Counted from the first letter of the stretch, positions 55,328-64,000 are shown. The stretch is DNA of 64,000 nt from JAGRAX01 sp041391365 (GCA_041391365.1 JAWKOC010000001.1:434001-498000); one strand, 5' to 3'. Made by a program: numbers and translations. The notes: a model not told the origin generated them from the letters alone.

Positions 55328-57337
55328 ATGTCCAAGGTCACGAAAACAGAATACGAAAAACTCAAAGCCCAGATACAGTCCTGGGATCACCACTACTATG
55401 GATTGGACAATCCATTGGTGTCGGATCGTGAATATGATGTGGACTATCGTCGTTTGTTGGAGATGGAACAGCAACACCCCGAATGGGTTACCCCAGACTC
55501 ACCGTCGCAACGCATTGGCGGGTCTGTGTTGGAGGCTTTCGAAAAAGTAGTTCGTCAGCAGAGGATGTATTCACTCGACAACACCTACAACGAGCAAAAC
55601 ATTCGTGAATTTGATGAGCGAGTTCGAAAAATTGTTGGAGAAGAAGACATCGAATACATCGTGGAACCCAAAATCGACGGCCTTTCCATTGAACTGGTGT
55701 ACACAAATGGCGTTCTCACACTGGCTTCTACACGAGGAGACGGACTTACGGGAGAAAATGTGACCCAAAACGTTCGAACGATACGCAATGTTCCTCTTCG
55801 TTTGGAAGGAGCAGATTTCCCTGAAACCTGCACAGTGAGAGGGGAGGTGTATCTTGAGCGAAATGCACTGCAAAAAATCAATGAGCAAAGAGTTCAACAA
55901 GAGCAGGAGCCATTAAAAAATCCTCGCAATGCTGCGGCGGGATCACTCAGGCTTCTGGATGCAAGTGTCACAGCTTCACGACCACTCAAAGCCATCGTAT
56001 ACGCTCTCATGGAGCATGAATCGTATGAGTCTCATCATGCATGTTTGAGTGCAATGAAATCATGGGGATTGCCTGCGCACAAAAATGTGTTTGTGGTCAA
56101 GGGCGTCCAGTCTCTGGTGAAATGCATTCATGATCAAAAAGTTCCGATGACTCAACTGCCTTTTGATGTGGATGGACTGGTCATCAAGGTCAATTCCAAA
56201 AAGCAACAAAAGCAACTGGGATACACCTCGAAATATCCTCGGTGGGCGATTGCCTACAAATACGAAACTGAGCAAGCTGTGGCGCAGATCGAAGATATTG
56301 TTGTTCAGGTTGGGCGCACAGGGGTGCTCACACCTGTGGCTCATTTGACTCCAGTTTTTTTGGCGGGGACGACTGTGTCGAGAGCTAGTTTGCACAACAA
56401 AGATGAAATTCAAAAAAAAGATATTCGTGTCGGCGATCATGTGTTGGTCGAAAAAGCAGGCGAAATCATTCCTCAAGTTGTCAAAGTATTGCTTGAGCAA
56501 CGATCTCAAAAGTCATTGCCTTATGTTTTTCCCGAGGTTTGTCCTGCCTGTATGACCTCTATAGTTCAAGTAAAAGATGAGGTCGCGGTTCGCTGTCCCA
56601 ATGCTTTGGGATGTCCGGCACAAATCAAAGAATCGATTCGCTATTTTTGTTCTCGAAAAGCCATGAACATCGAACATGTGGGGCCTTCCTTGATCGACCA
56701 ACTGGTGGATCAGGGAATCATTCGTGATGCGGCGGATTTATTTTTTTTGAAACGTTCTCAATTGATACAGTTGGAACGAATGGCTGAAAAGTCTGCGCTC
56801 AATGTTCTGGATGCCATCGAGCAAGCCAAAAAATCGGCTCAGTTGTCTCAAGTGATTACGGCGTTGGGCATTCCTTTTGTAGGGGAAACGGGGGCACGTA
56901 TTTTGGCCAGCCATGCAAAAGGTTTGGACTATTTTTTGAATACACCTCGCGAGGAAATGTATGACCGTTTGGTGGCCTTGCATGGCATTGGCGAAAAGAT
57001 GGCGGTTTCGGTGGCCGGATTTTGTGATCTGAAACAACACCGGTCGTTGCTAGAGCGATTGATTCAAGCTGGGGTGAATCCTGTGGTGGAGGATTCTCAT
57101 CATCATCCACATTTGCAGGGAAAATCTTTTTGTGTCACTGGAACGCTGTCGGTTCCGAGGGATCAGATCAAAAAAATGATTTTGGATCATGGAGGTGCCT
57201 GGGTATCAAGTGTGAGCAAAAATCTTGATTATCTTGTGACCAACGAGGCTTCTTCTTCGAGCAAGTATGTCAAAGCGCAGTCACTGGGGGTGGCCATCAT
57301 ATCCGAGGAGGATTTGATGAAGATGGTTCATGCGTAG
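55328..57337 (+). CDS. ligA: NAD-dependent DNA ligase LigA
   Basis: A 669-residue ligase with full architecture. The Ia/adenylation domain has WDHHYYGLDNPLVSDREYD and the catalytic Lys in VEPKIDGLSIEL. The OB fold has VQVGRTGVLTPVA. The zinc finger is built from CPACM and GCPAQI Cys residues. Helix-hairpin-helix motifs follow (ITALGIPFVGETGARIL, LVALHGIGEKMAVSV). The BRCT domain starts KSFCVTGTLS. It joins nicks using NAD+ and is essential for replication. ATG 55328 has a weak Shine-Dalgarno. The gene is intact. Confidence 0.95.
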   Translation: MSKVTKTEYEKLKAQIQSWDHHYYGLDNPLVSDREYDVDYRRLLEMEQQHPEWVTPDSPSQRIGGSVLEAFEKVVRQQRMYSLDNTYNEQNIREFDERVRKIVGEEDIEYIVEPKIDGLSIELVYTNGVLTLASTRGDGLTGENVTQNVRTIRNVPLRLEGADFPETCTVRGEVYLERNALQKINEQRVQQEQEPLKNPRNAAAGSLRLLDASVTASRPLKAIVYALMEHESYESHHACLSAMKSWGLPAHKNVFVVKGVQSLVKCIHDQKVPMTQLPFDVDGLVIKVNSKKQQKQLGYTSKYPRWAIAYKYETEQAVAQIEDIVVQVGRTGVLTPVAHLTPVFLAGTTVSRASLHNKDEIQKKDIRVGDHVLVEKAGEIIPQVVKVLLEQRSQKSLPYVFPEVCPACMTSIVQVKDEVAVRCPNALGCPAQIKESIRYFCSRKAMNIEHVGPSLIDQLVDQGIIRDAADLFFLKRSQLIQLERMAEKSALNVLDAIEQAKKSAQLSQVITALGIPFVGETGARILASHAKGLDYFLNTPREEMYDRLVALHGIGEKMAVSVAGFCDLKQHRSLLERLIQAGVNPVVEDSHHHPHLQGKSFCVTGTLSVPRDQIKKMILDHGGAWVSSVSKNLDYLVTNEASSSSKYVKAQSLGVAIISEEDLMKMVHA

Positions 57338-57365
57338 CAAAAACCAAGGTGAAGTTCGCCAAATG

Positions 57366-57452
57366 TTAAAACATCTGAGCCAATGTGAGGCCGATGAATC
57401 CGATGTTGAGAAGAATTCCCAATTTGATTCCGGTTGTGATTGCTTTTGCCAT
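57366..57452 (-). CDS. Candidate 28-residue single-span membrane peptide
   Basis: ATG 57452 encodes MAKAITTGIKLGILLNIG followed by FIGLTLAQMF and TAA. AAAGGA stands 9 bases upstream, a strong ribosome-binding site. The sequence has a basic N-terminus then about 18 hydrophobic residues, the form of a small membrane protein. It faces ligA convergently. Function unknown. It is supported only by ribosome-binding site and composition. Confidence 0.5.
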   Translation of the reverse strand: MAKAITTGIKLGILLNIGFIGLTLAQMF

Positions 57453-57684
57453 GATGAGTTCCTTTCTTACGTTCTATGTTATCTACAGCATAAATCAGCA
57501 CATATAAGTAAATAATATTAAGTAGTTAGAGATCGTTGGATGGAGGAAATGACTCACTGGGAAAGATTTCTGAGACAAGGATATTCCCAACACTTCCAAT
57601 GCTCGTCCCTGCGAATCTGGTTTTTTGATTCTACATTCTGCAACTAATCCAATTTTTTTATGTACTTAGAACCCAAAGCTATAC

Positions 57685-57690
57685 TATAAT
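57685..57690 (+). promoter_or_regulatory. -10 element of the IHF/HU gene
   Basis: A consensus TATAAT lies inside TATACTATAAT. Transcription would begin near 57697, just ahead of AAGGAGG at 57706-57712. No convincing -35 hexamer is seen at 17 bases upstream. Confidence 0.6.
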
Positions 57691-57722
57691 CATGGGAATC
57701 CACTACAAGGAGGCAGAAAAAC

Positions 57723-58013
57723 GTGGCATACACCAAAGCAAGTATGATCGATGCAATTTGTGAAAAAGTCGGATTGCCCAAACGTGAGTCGATTGACATC
57801 GTCGAAATGATTTTCGAAATGATGAAAGAGAATTTGGAAAAAGGAAAAAACCTTAAAATTTCAGGGTTTGGCTCTTTTATTGTGCGTGACAAGCGTTCTC
57901 GAAAAGGTCGAAATCCTCAAACCGGCAATGCGATGGAAATCACAGCCCGTCGGGTCATCACGTTCAAACCAAGTCAAGTGCTCCGAGAAGCACTCAATGA
58001 CGACGATCAATAG
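57723..58013 (+). CDS. Integration host factor / HU family DNA-binding protein
   Basis: A 96-residue protein. KISGFGSFIVRDKRSRKGRNPQTGNAMEITARRVITFKPSQ is the DNA-bending arm of IHF-alpha/HU proteins, and the ITARRVITFKPS ending is closest to IHF alpha. It bends DNA in nucleoid, transcription and recombination complexes. GTG 57723 follows AAGGAGG at 57706-57712. There is no partner IHF-beta gene nearby, so it may work as an HU-like homodimer. Confidence 0.9.
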   Translation: MAYTKASMIDAICEKVGLPKRESIDIVEMIFEMMKENLEKGKNLKISGFGSFIVRDKRSRKGRNPQTGNAMEITARRVITFKPSQVLREALNDDDQ

Positions 58014-58107
58014 TCTATATTATAAGAAATGCACGTGTAGAGTTTTCACGAATGGGCCGAGGGGACGTACTTTGCCGTTCGACCATGGTGAACACACACA
58101 ATCTTGT

Positions 58108-58123
58108 GACTCAGTTCTGAGTC
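58108..58123. promoter_or_regulatory. Perfect palindrome in the nuo upstream region
   Basis: GACTCAG-TT-CTGAGTC is a 16-base perfect inverted repeat with a 2-base spacer. It lies about 40 bases upstream of a TATAAA-like -10 at 58151-58156. It could be an operator for the nuo operon. No regulator can be named. Confidence 0.45.
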
Positions 58124-58175
58124 TGATGTTCGATAAATCACCAAATTTGTTATAAATCTTCGCCAGTTCATGTAT

Positions 58176-58200
58176 AAGGAGTCGCGAATTTATCGCGATG
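58176..58200 (+). promoter_or_regulatory. Hairpin between Shine-Dalgarno and start codon of nuoA
   Basis: AAGGAG (58176-58181) is 16 bases from ATG 58198, too far for normal spacing. Between them TCGCGA-ATTTA-TCGCGA (58182-58198) forms a 6-bp hairpin whose last base is the A of the start codon. Folding would bridge the gap, so structure could control translation. Confidence 0.45.
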
Positions 58201-58605
58201 AATCCTATGTTATTGAATTACGCGGGTGTTTTTGTGTTTTTGGTGTTTGGTGTGATTTTTGTCATGCTGAACATGCTGCTTTCAAAACTCTTAGCCCCAA
58301 AGATCAAAGACGCTGTCAAAGCCATTCCTTATGAGTGTGGAGAAATTCCTGTGGGAACCACGTGGATTCGGTTTAATCCACGCTACTATTTTTATGCCTT
58401 GGCTTTTTTGATTTTCGATGTCGAAATCGCCTTGATGTATCCCTGCGCTGTAGTGTTTCGAGACTGGATTGGTCGGGGAGATGGAGCTGTGGCTTTTGCA
58501 GAGATTTCTCTTTTCGTGGCTATTTTGATGGTGGGGTTTGCCTACATGTGGAGACGTGGAGATTTGAACTGGATCAAACATATTGAAATGGGAGAGCCAA
58601 AATGA
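58198..58605 (+). CDS. nuoA: NADH-quinone oxidoreductase subunit A
   Basis: A 135-residue protein with three membrane helices. AIPYECGEIPVGTTWIRFNPRYYFYALAFLIFDVEIALMYP is the ND3 signature, with the Cys of the quinone-switch loop. It opens a complex I operon. A hairpin lies between its Shine-Dalgarno and start (see 58176). It overlaps nuoC by ATGA. Confidence 0.95.
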   Translation: MNPMLLNYAGVFVFLVFGVIFVMLNMLLSKLLAPKIKDAVKAIPYECGEIPVGTTWIRFNPRYYFYALAFLIFDVEIALMYPCAVVFRDWIGRGDGAVAFAEISLFVAILMVGFAYMWRRGDLNWIKHIEMGEPK

Positions 58606-59156
58606 CCTCGCAAGAATTGGCCAATGCGTTGCTTGAACAATTCGGACCTGAGGTGGTCGAAGAAGTTTCTTCAGACGCGATTCAACCTTGGATTCGTATA
58701 TCTCCCAACAAGATTCAAGAAGTTTGCAGCTTTGCCAAAAATGCTCCCGAGTTTGCGTTTGATTTTTTGCGATCCATTGCTGGCGTAGATTACCAAGAGT
58801 CCATTGAATTGAATTATTTTTTGTTTTCCTATCCGCATAAACATGAACTTTACATCAAGTCTCGTGTTCCCGCGAGGCCCCCAAAATTTCGAGCAAAACA
58901 TTTGGCCTGCCGCCAACTGGTACGAGCGTGAGGCTTTTGATTTGCTGGGTGCCAGGTTTGCCAATCCACAGTGATCTACGAAGAATTTTGCTTCTGACGA
59001 TTGGGAAGGACATCCCTTGAGAAATCCTATCGCGAAAAAGATAGTTATCAAGGTGTTTCCACCACAAGACATTATCTTACGGGAATGCCCGAATTGCCGA
59101 TTCACAAAAAAAGGATGAGACCTCATGAGTCAGGTGCAGGTGATTCGTCAAGATGA
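58602..59156 (+). CDS. nuoC: NADH-quinone oxidoreductase subunit C; several frame breaks
   Basis: ATG 58602 overlaps the nuoA stop. The frame as given ends at 58931 with LFSYPHKHELYIKSRVP. In other frames the rest is present: AANWYEREAFDLLGAR, then DDWEGHPLR, YREKDSYQGVSTTRHYLTGMPELPIHKKRMRPHES. At least three shifts are needed. NuoC is the 30-kDa peripheral-arm subunit near the quinone site. nuoB, normally between A and C, is absent. The exact stop, near 59154, is uncertain. Confidence 0.8.
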
Positions 59157-60253
59157 CGAAATGGAAATCAACATGGGACCTCAGCATCCTCCACACACGG
59201 TGTACTTGCTCGAACGATCACCGATGGGGAGTTGGTGCGAAGAAAGCATTCTCGAGATTGGGTATTTACATCGGCTGATCGAGAAAATTGGAGAGATGGT
59301 CGAGAATATGGATTCATGCCGTATACCGATCGGGTAGACTATGTAGTTGCCATGACTGCAAATCATGGCTATGCTTTGGCTGTGGAAAAATTGATCGAGG
59401 CAGAAGTTCCACCTCGAGCGTTGTATTTGAGAATGATTGCCGACGAGCTATGTCGAATCGCGAGCCATTTGATTTCTGTAGGTACGTTTCCGATGGACTT
59501 GGGTGCAGTGACGCCATTTGTTCATGCTTTGCGAGAACGAGAAAAAATCAATGATTTGATTGAGAGTCTTTGCGGTGCACGCTTGACTTACAATTATGTT
59601 CGAATCGGAGGTGTTTCTTTTGATATGCCTTCTGGCTTTGATCAACGGGTCTTGGCATTTTTGGACCAATTTGAACCTTTGATGGAGAGTTTGATCCGTT
59701 GATTTCCAAAAACAACATTTTTATCGATCGTCTTGCTGGTCTTTGTCCCATTTCTCAAGAAAAAGCTATTGCCTATGGACTGGTAGGTCCCAATTTGCGT
59801 GCATCCGGTCTATCATGGGATCTTCTCGAAAAGATGCTCCATGATGCAGCCTATGCAGTAAAATGGAATTTCAAGTACCTGTTTGGGGATGGTTCAGGTG
59901 TTGTAGGGCGACTGCTATGATCGATATTGGGTTCGCATTCAAGAAATTCGTGAATCGGTGAAAATTTTACGGCAGTGCTCGCCAAAATTCCTGAAGGGGA
60001 GATCGTTGGAAAAGTTGCAAAAACCATCAAACCCAAAGCAGGCGAAGTGTATGCCGCGGTTGAAGCTGCAAGAGGCGAAATGGGGTACTTTGTCGTTTCG
60101 GACGCGAGCAAAAATGCTTATCGAATCAAAATTCGAACAGGAAGTTTTTCGGCCATGTCCATCATTGAACATCTGTCTCCGGGGCTGATGATCGCTGATC
60201 TTGTGGCTTTGATCGCCAGTTTGGACGTTGTGGCACCTGAGGTAGATCGATGA
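59125..60253 (+). CDS. nuoD: NADH-quinone oxidoreductase subunit D; several frame breaks
   Basis: ATG 59125 opens EINMGPQHPPHTVYLLERSPMGSW. The second frame gives MPYTDRVDYVVAMTANHGYALAVEKL and GTFPMDLGAVTPFVHALREREKI. Others give IDRLAGLCPISQEKAIAYGLVGPNLRASGL and the end GEVYAAVEAARGEMGYFVVSD and SLDVVAPEVDR. At least three frame breaks are needed over about 1.1 kb. NuoD is the 49-kDa subunit that lines the quinone cavity. Confidence 0.85.
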
Positions 60254-61574
60254 ACCACATAGAAAAATTGGTCGGTCTTTGGGTTGCATTTCTCGAATCG
60301 ACTTCCTCCACCATGCAACAAGATCATGTCTTGCAGCCTATTGTGAATGCTTTGTTGGAATGCCCTGTGGAAGTATGGCTGATCGTAGCCATGTTTCTCT
60401 ATGCTTCCATTATTTTGGGAATGGTGATTGCGCCCATTGCAGGTTTTTCAACTTATATTGAGCGAAGAGTTGCGGGAAGAATTCAGGCGAGAATTGGCTG
60501 CAACCGTGTTGGACCCGAGGGGTTGCTTCAGTTTTTGGTGGATGGCGTAAAACTGATGTCCAAAGAAGACCATATTCCTCAAGGAGCCGACCGCTTTTTG
60601 TTCAAATTGGCTCCGTATTTTTTGATTTTGGGCGCGTTCATGAGTTTTGCATGTGTTCCTTTTGGAATACATTGTGATTTCCAATTTGAATGTTGAACCA
60701 TTTATTTGTTGGCTGTATCTTCGCTTGTGGTGATCGAATTTTGTTGGCAGGATGGTCCTCCAACAACAAATGGTCTTTGTTGGGATCGATGCGATCGGCA
60801 GCTCAGATCGTCAGTTATGAAATTCCTTTGGGCATGGCTTTGATGATTCCTGTGATGATCGCGGGTTCTCTCAGTCTTCAAGATCTGAATCAATATCAGT
60901 CTCATGGGGCAGGATCCTGGATCATTTTTGCGGCCGGTCCCTTTACGGTCATTGCATTGGTGGTTTATTTTGTTTCTGCATTGGCGGAAGTCAATCGAAC
61001 TCCATTTGATTTGCCTGAGGCCGAATCTGAGTTGGTTTCCGGATACAACACCGAATACAGTGGTATTCGCTGGGGGCTATTTTTTGTGGCCGAGTATGCA
61101 AATATGTTTTTGATCAGCGGCATTGCGGCCACAGCCTTTTTGGGAGGCTGGCAAAAATCCATCGCCAACATTCCGTTTATGGTCTTTACATTGTTTTTTG
61201 TGTTTTTGGCTTTGGCCAAGATTGCTTTTTATGGTCCTGCGTTTGTCCAAACCATGAAAAGAAAACGTGGGATTTTGTTTGCTTTGTCACACACAAAAAT
61301 TCGTTCTTTCTCAAGAACTGTGTTGATTCCGTTGTTGGGAGTGGCTGTGATCAGTGCCATTGCTTTGCATGTGGTCTCTGATTTTTGGTTGGTGTCGTTT
61401 TTTGTGTTTGTGTCCAAATCTTATTTCTTTGTTTTAATCATCATGTGGATTCGATGGACACTTCCTAGATATCGAGTGGATCAAATGATGGACTTGTGTT
61501 GGAAACGATTCGTTCCACTGATCACAATTTGTGTTTTTGGAACTGCATTGTGGATGTTATGGAGTTTATCATGA
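60250..61574 (+). CDS. nuoH: NADH-quinone oxidoreductase subunit H; frame break near 60690
   Basis: ATG 60250 overlaps the nuoD stop. STYIERRVAGRIQARIGCNRVGPEGLLQFLVDGVKLMSKEDHIP is the ND1 signature, including quinone-site Glu and Arg residues. The frame breaks near 60690, where conserved sequence continues as VISNLNV.. then YLLAVSSLVVIG, ILLAGWSSNNKWSLLGSMRSAAQIVSYEIP and AEVNRTPFDLPEAESELVSGYNTEYSG. Several adjacent indels are needed. NuoH carries protons and contacts quinone. Corrected length is about 440 residues. Confidence 0.88.
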
Positions 61575-62119
61575 TAAAGGCCATTACAGTTTGGGTAAAA
61601 AGCTTTTGGAGAGGTACTGTTGCCACCTTCAATGGAATGCACATTACATCAAAGCACTTTTTTCGTGATCCCATGACCATCGAGTATCCTGAGATCAATG
61701 TTGAAGAAATGCTCCCCGAAAGATATCGAGGGATTTTGCATGTGGACATGGACATTTGTATCAGTTGTCGTGTTTGTGAGAAGGCTTGCCCCATAGGGTG
61801 TATCAAAATTGAAGATGTTCGCGGAGAAAAAACCACCGTCATGTCAAAGGTGACGGGAAAGCCAACTCCCAAAATCAAATACCCAGAACTCTTTGACATC
61901 GACATCGCCAAATGCATGTATTGTGGTCTTTGTGTTGAGCCGTGTCCAACGGGTGCAATTTATCACACGCGAAGATTTGAGGGCACCGTAACGGATGTGT
62001 CTGATCTTACCTACTCTTATGTTCGAGAGGCAGATTTGAAACTGGCCAAAGATATGGTCTTCGAACTGGAAGAGAATGAACGAAAAAAACGAGAAGCAAA
62101 GGAAGCGGCTTCGTCATGA
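61571..62119 (+). CDS. nuoI: NADH-quinone oxidoreductase subunit I (2[4Fe-4S] ferredoxin)
   Basis: A 182-residue protein. Two cluster motifs are CISCRVCEKACPIGC and CMYCGLCVEPCPTGA, giving the eight cluster Cys residues that carry electrons to N2. The start overlaps the nuoH stop (ATGA). The C-terminal tail is Glu/Lys-rich. Confidence 0.93.
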   Translation: MIKAITVWVKSFWRGTVATFNGMHITSKHFFRDPMTIEYPEINVEEMLPERYRGILHVDMDICISCRVCEKACPIGCIKIEDVRGEKTTVMSKVTGKPTPKIKYPELFDIDIAKCMYCGLCVEPCPTGAIYHTRRFEGTVTDVSDLTYSYVREADLKLAKDMVFELEENERKKREAKEAASS

Positions 62120-62625
62120 GTACACATCTCCATCATTTTATGTTTGCTCTTTTTGCATGTTCCACTCTTGCGAGTGCTTTGCTTGTCGTGCTCCTTAAAA
62201 ACATATTGCATGCGGCGGTAGCTTTGTTTCTTTGTTTGGGGTCCATCGCTGCATTGTACATTTTGTTGGGGGCTGATTTTGTTGGAGTTTCCCAGTTGCT
62301 GATCTATGCCGGCGGAATTCTTGTGTTGTTGATTTTCGGGATCTTTTTGACTTCGGGAATTTATCAAAAAAAGGAAAGTGACATGCCCTGGATTCTGAAG
62401 GGCCTGATAGGAATGTTGACGGTTGGTTTTTTCGGATTTTTGGCATGGATCATCGTACATGTTCCATTTGCCTCGATCGATGCTCCATATGTTCCTACCA
62501 CTCGTGCATTGGGAGAGTTACTTTTGAGCAAATACTTGCTTCCTTTTGAGTTGATTTCGCTGCTTTTATTGTTCGCATTGATTGGTGCGGCCATGGTGGT
62601 CAGAAAAGAGGTTAAGTCACAGTGA
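62116..62625 (+). CDS. nuoJ: NADH-quinone oxidoreductase subunit J
   Basis: A 169-residue protein with about five membrane helices (FALFACSTLASALLVVLLKNILHAAVALFL, GVSQLLIYAGGILVLLIFGIFL). GVSQLLIYAGG is the ND6 hallmark. It overlaps nuoI by ATGA. Confidence 0.93.
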   Translation: MSTHLHHFMFALFACSTLASALLVVLLKNILHAAVALFLCLGSIAALYILLGADFVGVSQLLIYAGGILVLLIFGIFLTSGIYQKKESDMPWILKGLIGMLTVGFFGFLAWIIVHVPFASIDAPYVPTTRALGELLLSKYLLPFELISLLLLFALIGAAMVVRKEVKSQ

Positions 62626-62951
62626 TGGAAATGGCAGGCTTACACAGTTATCTTCTGATTGCTGCATTTTTATTTTGTGCTGGAAGTGCGTGTGTTCTCA
62701 TGAAGAGAAATGTGATTCACATGTTGATGGGGGTTGAACTCATTTTCAATGCCTCTGCATTGAATTTTGTAGCGTTTTCTCGGTTTGCACCTTCTCAGTT
62801 GGATGTTTTTGCAATCTCTGGACAAGTGGTCGCTTTGTTTGTGATTGTGTTGGCGGCTGCAGAGGCTGCGGTAGCTTTGGCCTTGGTGTTGTCATTGTTT
62901 CAAATGATCAAAAGCTCCGATGTGAGCAAGATGTCGAGTTTAAAAGGGTAG
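62625..62951 (+). CDS. nuoK: NADH-quinone oxidoreductase subunit K
   Basis: A 108-residue protein with three membrane helices. IHMLMGVELIFNASALNFV carries the conserved membrane Glu, and GQVVALFVIVLAAAEAAVALALVL carries the second Glu, as in ND4L. The start overlaps the nuoJ stop (ATG 62625, GTG at 62622). Confidence 0.93.
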   Translation: MEMAGLHSYLLIAAFLFCAGSACVLMKRNVIHMLMGVELIFNASALNFVAFSRFAPSQLDVFAISGQVVALFVIVLAAAEAAVALALVLSLFQMIKSSDVSKMSSLKG

Positions 62952-62955
62952 GTCT

Positions 62956-64000
62956 GTGGAAAACAATCTTTTACTTTGGATCATTCTTTGTCCCTTGATC
63001 AGTTCGGTGGTGGTTCGGCTCTTTGGAAAAACTTTGGGTCGCAAAGCCGTTCATTGGGTTGCAAGTGGGAGCGTTTTGTTGTCGTTTGCCTTGGCCGTGA
63101 CCTCTGTTGCTCAATTCGTAGGCAGTCACCACATACAAGTACATAAAGTTTTTTTGTGGCTTGATACTGATCTTTTTCAAACCTGGGTAGGGTTTCAATT
63201 GGATTCTTTGTCATGCTTGATGGTGTGTATCATCACGGGCGTAGGAAGTTTGATTCATATATATTCCACCGGTTATATGGCGCATGAAAAAGCTTTCGAA
63301 AGATATTTTGCGTATCTCAATTTGTTTATGGCCATGATGCTCACTTTGGTGTTGGCAGACAATGCTCTTTTGATGTTTGTTGGCTGGGAAGGTGTTGGAT
63401 TGTGCTCTTATCTATTGATCGGGTTTTACTATTCTGATCATCAAAATGCCGATGCCGGAAAAAAAGCCTTTGTGGTCAATCGGGTGGGGGATTTTGCTTT
63501 TATCATAGGGCTTCTCACTTTGTTTTGGACGATGGGAATTCAAACAGGTGTTTGGAGTTTTGATTTTCAAGACATCAAAGAGTATTCATGGGCGATTGAA
63601 AATGTTCATTTGTTTGGTGTGTCGGCTGCTGTTTTTGTCACGTTGATGATGTTCATTGGCGCGACAGGAAAATCTGCTCAAATTCCTTTGTATGTTTGGT
63701 TGCCAGACGCGATGGCGGGGCCTACCCCTGTTTCAGCCTTGATTCATGCCGCGACCATGGTGACATCGGGAATTTATTTGATCAGTCGGTTGAGCTTTTT
63801 GTTTGATATGGCTCCTGCAACCTTGCATGTGATTGCTTGGATTGGTGGGCTTACCGCATTGTTTGCAGCGACCATTGCATTGGTTCAAAACGATATCAAA
63901 AAAGTTTTGGCGTATTCCACGGTCAGTCAATTGGGGTACATGTTTTTGGCGTGTGGAGTTGGGGCATATGCCAGTGGCATGTTCCATGTAACGACCCACG
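62956..64000 (+). CDS. nuoL: NADH-quinone oxidoreductase subunit L, 3' end outside window
   Basis: GTG 62956 opens a frame without stop to the window end (about 348 codons). GYMAHEKAFERYFAYLNLFMAMMLTLVLADNALLMFVGWEGVGLCSYLLIGFYY and KSAQIPLYVWLPDAMAGPTPVSALIHAATMVTSGIYL are classic NuoL sequence, including the proton-channel Lys and Glu. It is the distal antiporter-like subunit. It follows nuoK by 4 bases. Confidence 0.95.
   Translation, partial: MENNLLLWIILCPLISSVVVRLFGKTLGRKAVHWVASGSVLLSFALAVTSVAQFVGSHHIQVHKVFLWLDTDLFQTWVGFQLDSLSCLMVCIITGVGSLIHIYSTGYMAHEKAFERYFAYLNLFMAMMLTLVLADNALLMFVGWEGVGLCSYLLIGFYYSDHQNADAGKKAFVVNRVGDFAFIIGLLTLFWTMGIQTGVWSFDFQDIKEYSWAIENVHLFGVSAAVFVTLMMFIGATGKSAQIPLYVWLPDAMAGPTPVSALIHAATMVTSGIYLISRLSFLFDMAPATLHVIAWIGGLTALFAATIALVQNDIKKVLAYSTVSQLGYMFLACGVGAYASGMFHVTTH

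Noticed and set aside
55203..55550. 115-codon frame before and inside ligA
   Set aside because: It runs out of frame through the strongly conserved ligA N-terminus. Only the first 40 codons lie in free space, and no family or Shine-Dalgarno supports them.
57868..58155. 95-codon plus frame overlapping the IHF/HU gene
   Set aside because: It is the shifted frame of the conserved IHF arm and has no start signals.

Overview
The window looks like a chromosomal segment of a Gram-negative bacterium of the old Deltaproteobacteria, most plausibly the Bdellovibrionota/Oligoflexia side. This is an inference from gene content: many lipobox-bearing secreted proteins of unknown function, an OmpA protein with thrombospondin-3 calcium repeats, PilZ/DUF4388/TPR and TPR/cyclic-nucleotide-domain signalling proteins, and a lysine 6-transaminase pathway. 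Base composition is moderately AT-rich. There is no prophage, insertion sequence, CRISPR array or rRNA. Two tRNA genes are present: Thr-CGT on the minus strand and Arg-CCT on the plus strand.

Layout. 1-4811: 3' end of an M14 carboxypeptidase, then small soluble or membrane proteins (AHSA1-like, DUF2716-like, F420/NADP reductase-like, DODA-type dioxygenase, DoxX, VOC). 5060-6940: secreted beta-helix protein. 7109-12124: an AHSA1-like gene, then a persulfide/sulfur cluster (two persulfide-dioxygenase-type metallo-beta-lactamases, a Crp/Fnr regulator, two YeeE/YedE sulfur-transport halves, a TauE/SafE exporter and a small membrane protein). Two nearly identical FNR-like palindromes head its transport and second hydrolase units. 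12119-24059: MBL hydrolase, GNATs, DTW tRNA-modification protein, CoA-binding protein, MAPEG, YihY, MATE, GST and Ada, ending with a broken gene that reads as an FAD oxidoreductase fused to an MnmM-type methyltransferase. 24355-27497: two secreted proteins, the second badly broken. 27597-31839: SMC, Apt, tRNA-Arg.

31866-35826 is a three-gene signalling module (PAS histidine kinase, REC-PAS, PilZ-DUF4388-TPR). 36259-43354 holds mostly secreted or unknown proteins, a TPR/dual cNMP-domain protein and methylmalonyl-CoA epimerase. 43374-46261 is a divergent speB/speA pair (arginine to agmatine to putrescine). 46274-51006 is an envelope operon: OmpA/TSP3, a lipoprotein, and active and inactive M16 peptidases. 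51073-57337 holds dGTPase, a lysine-to-aminoadipate pair (LAT and ALDH) and LigA. 57366-58013 holds an unannotated 28-residue membrane peptide and an IHF/HU protein. 58198-64000 is a complex I operon in the order A-C-D-H-I-J-K-L, with B, E, F and G absent.

Many otherwise normal-length genes carry one or a few single-base frame breaks, several of them in T, G or A runs (YeeE genes, tauE, apt, ompA). Others are in yihY, MATE, nuoC, nuoD and nuoH. Large genes between them (smc, ligA, speA) are intact. This pattern suggests consensus sequence errors rather than wholesale gene decay, but the two most damaged loci (22450-24059 and 25544-27497) could be real pseudogenes.
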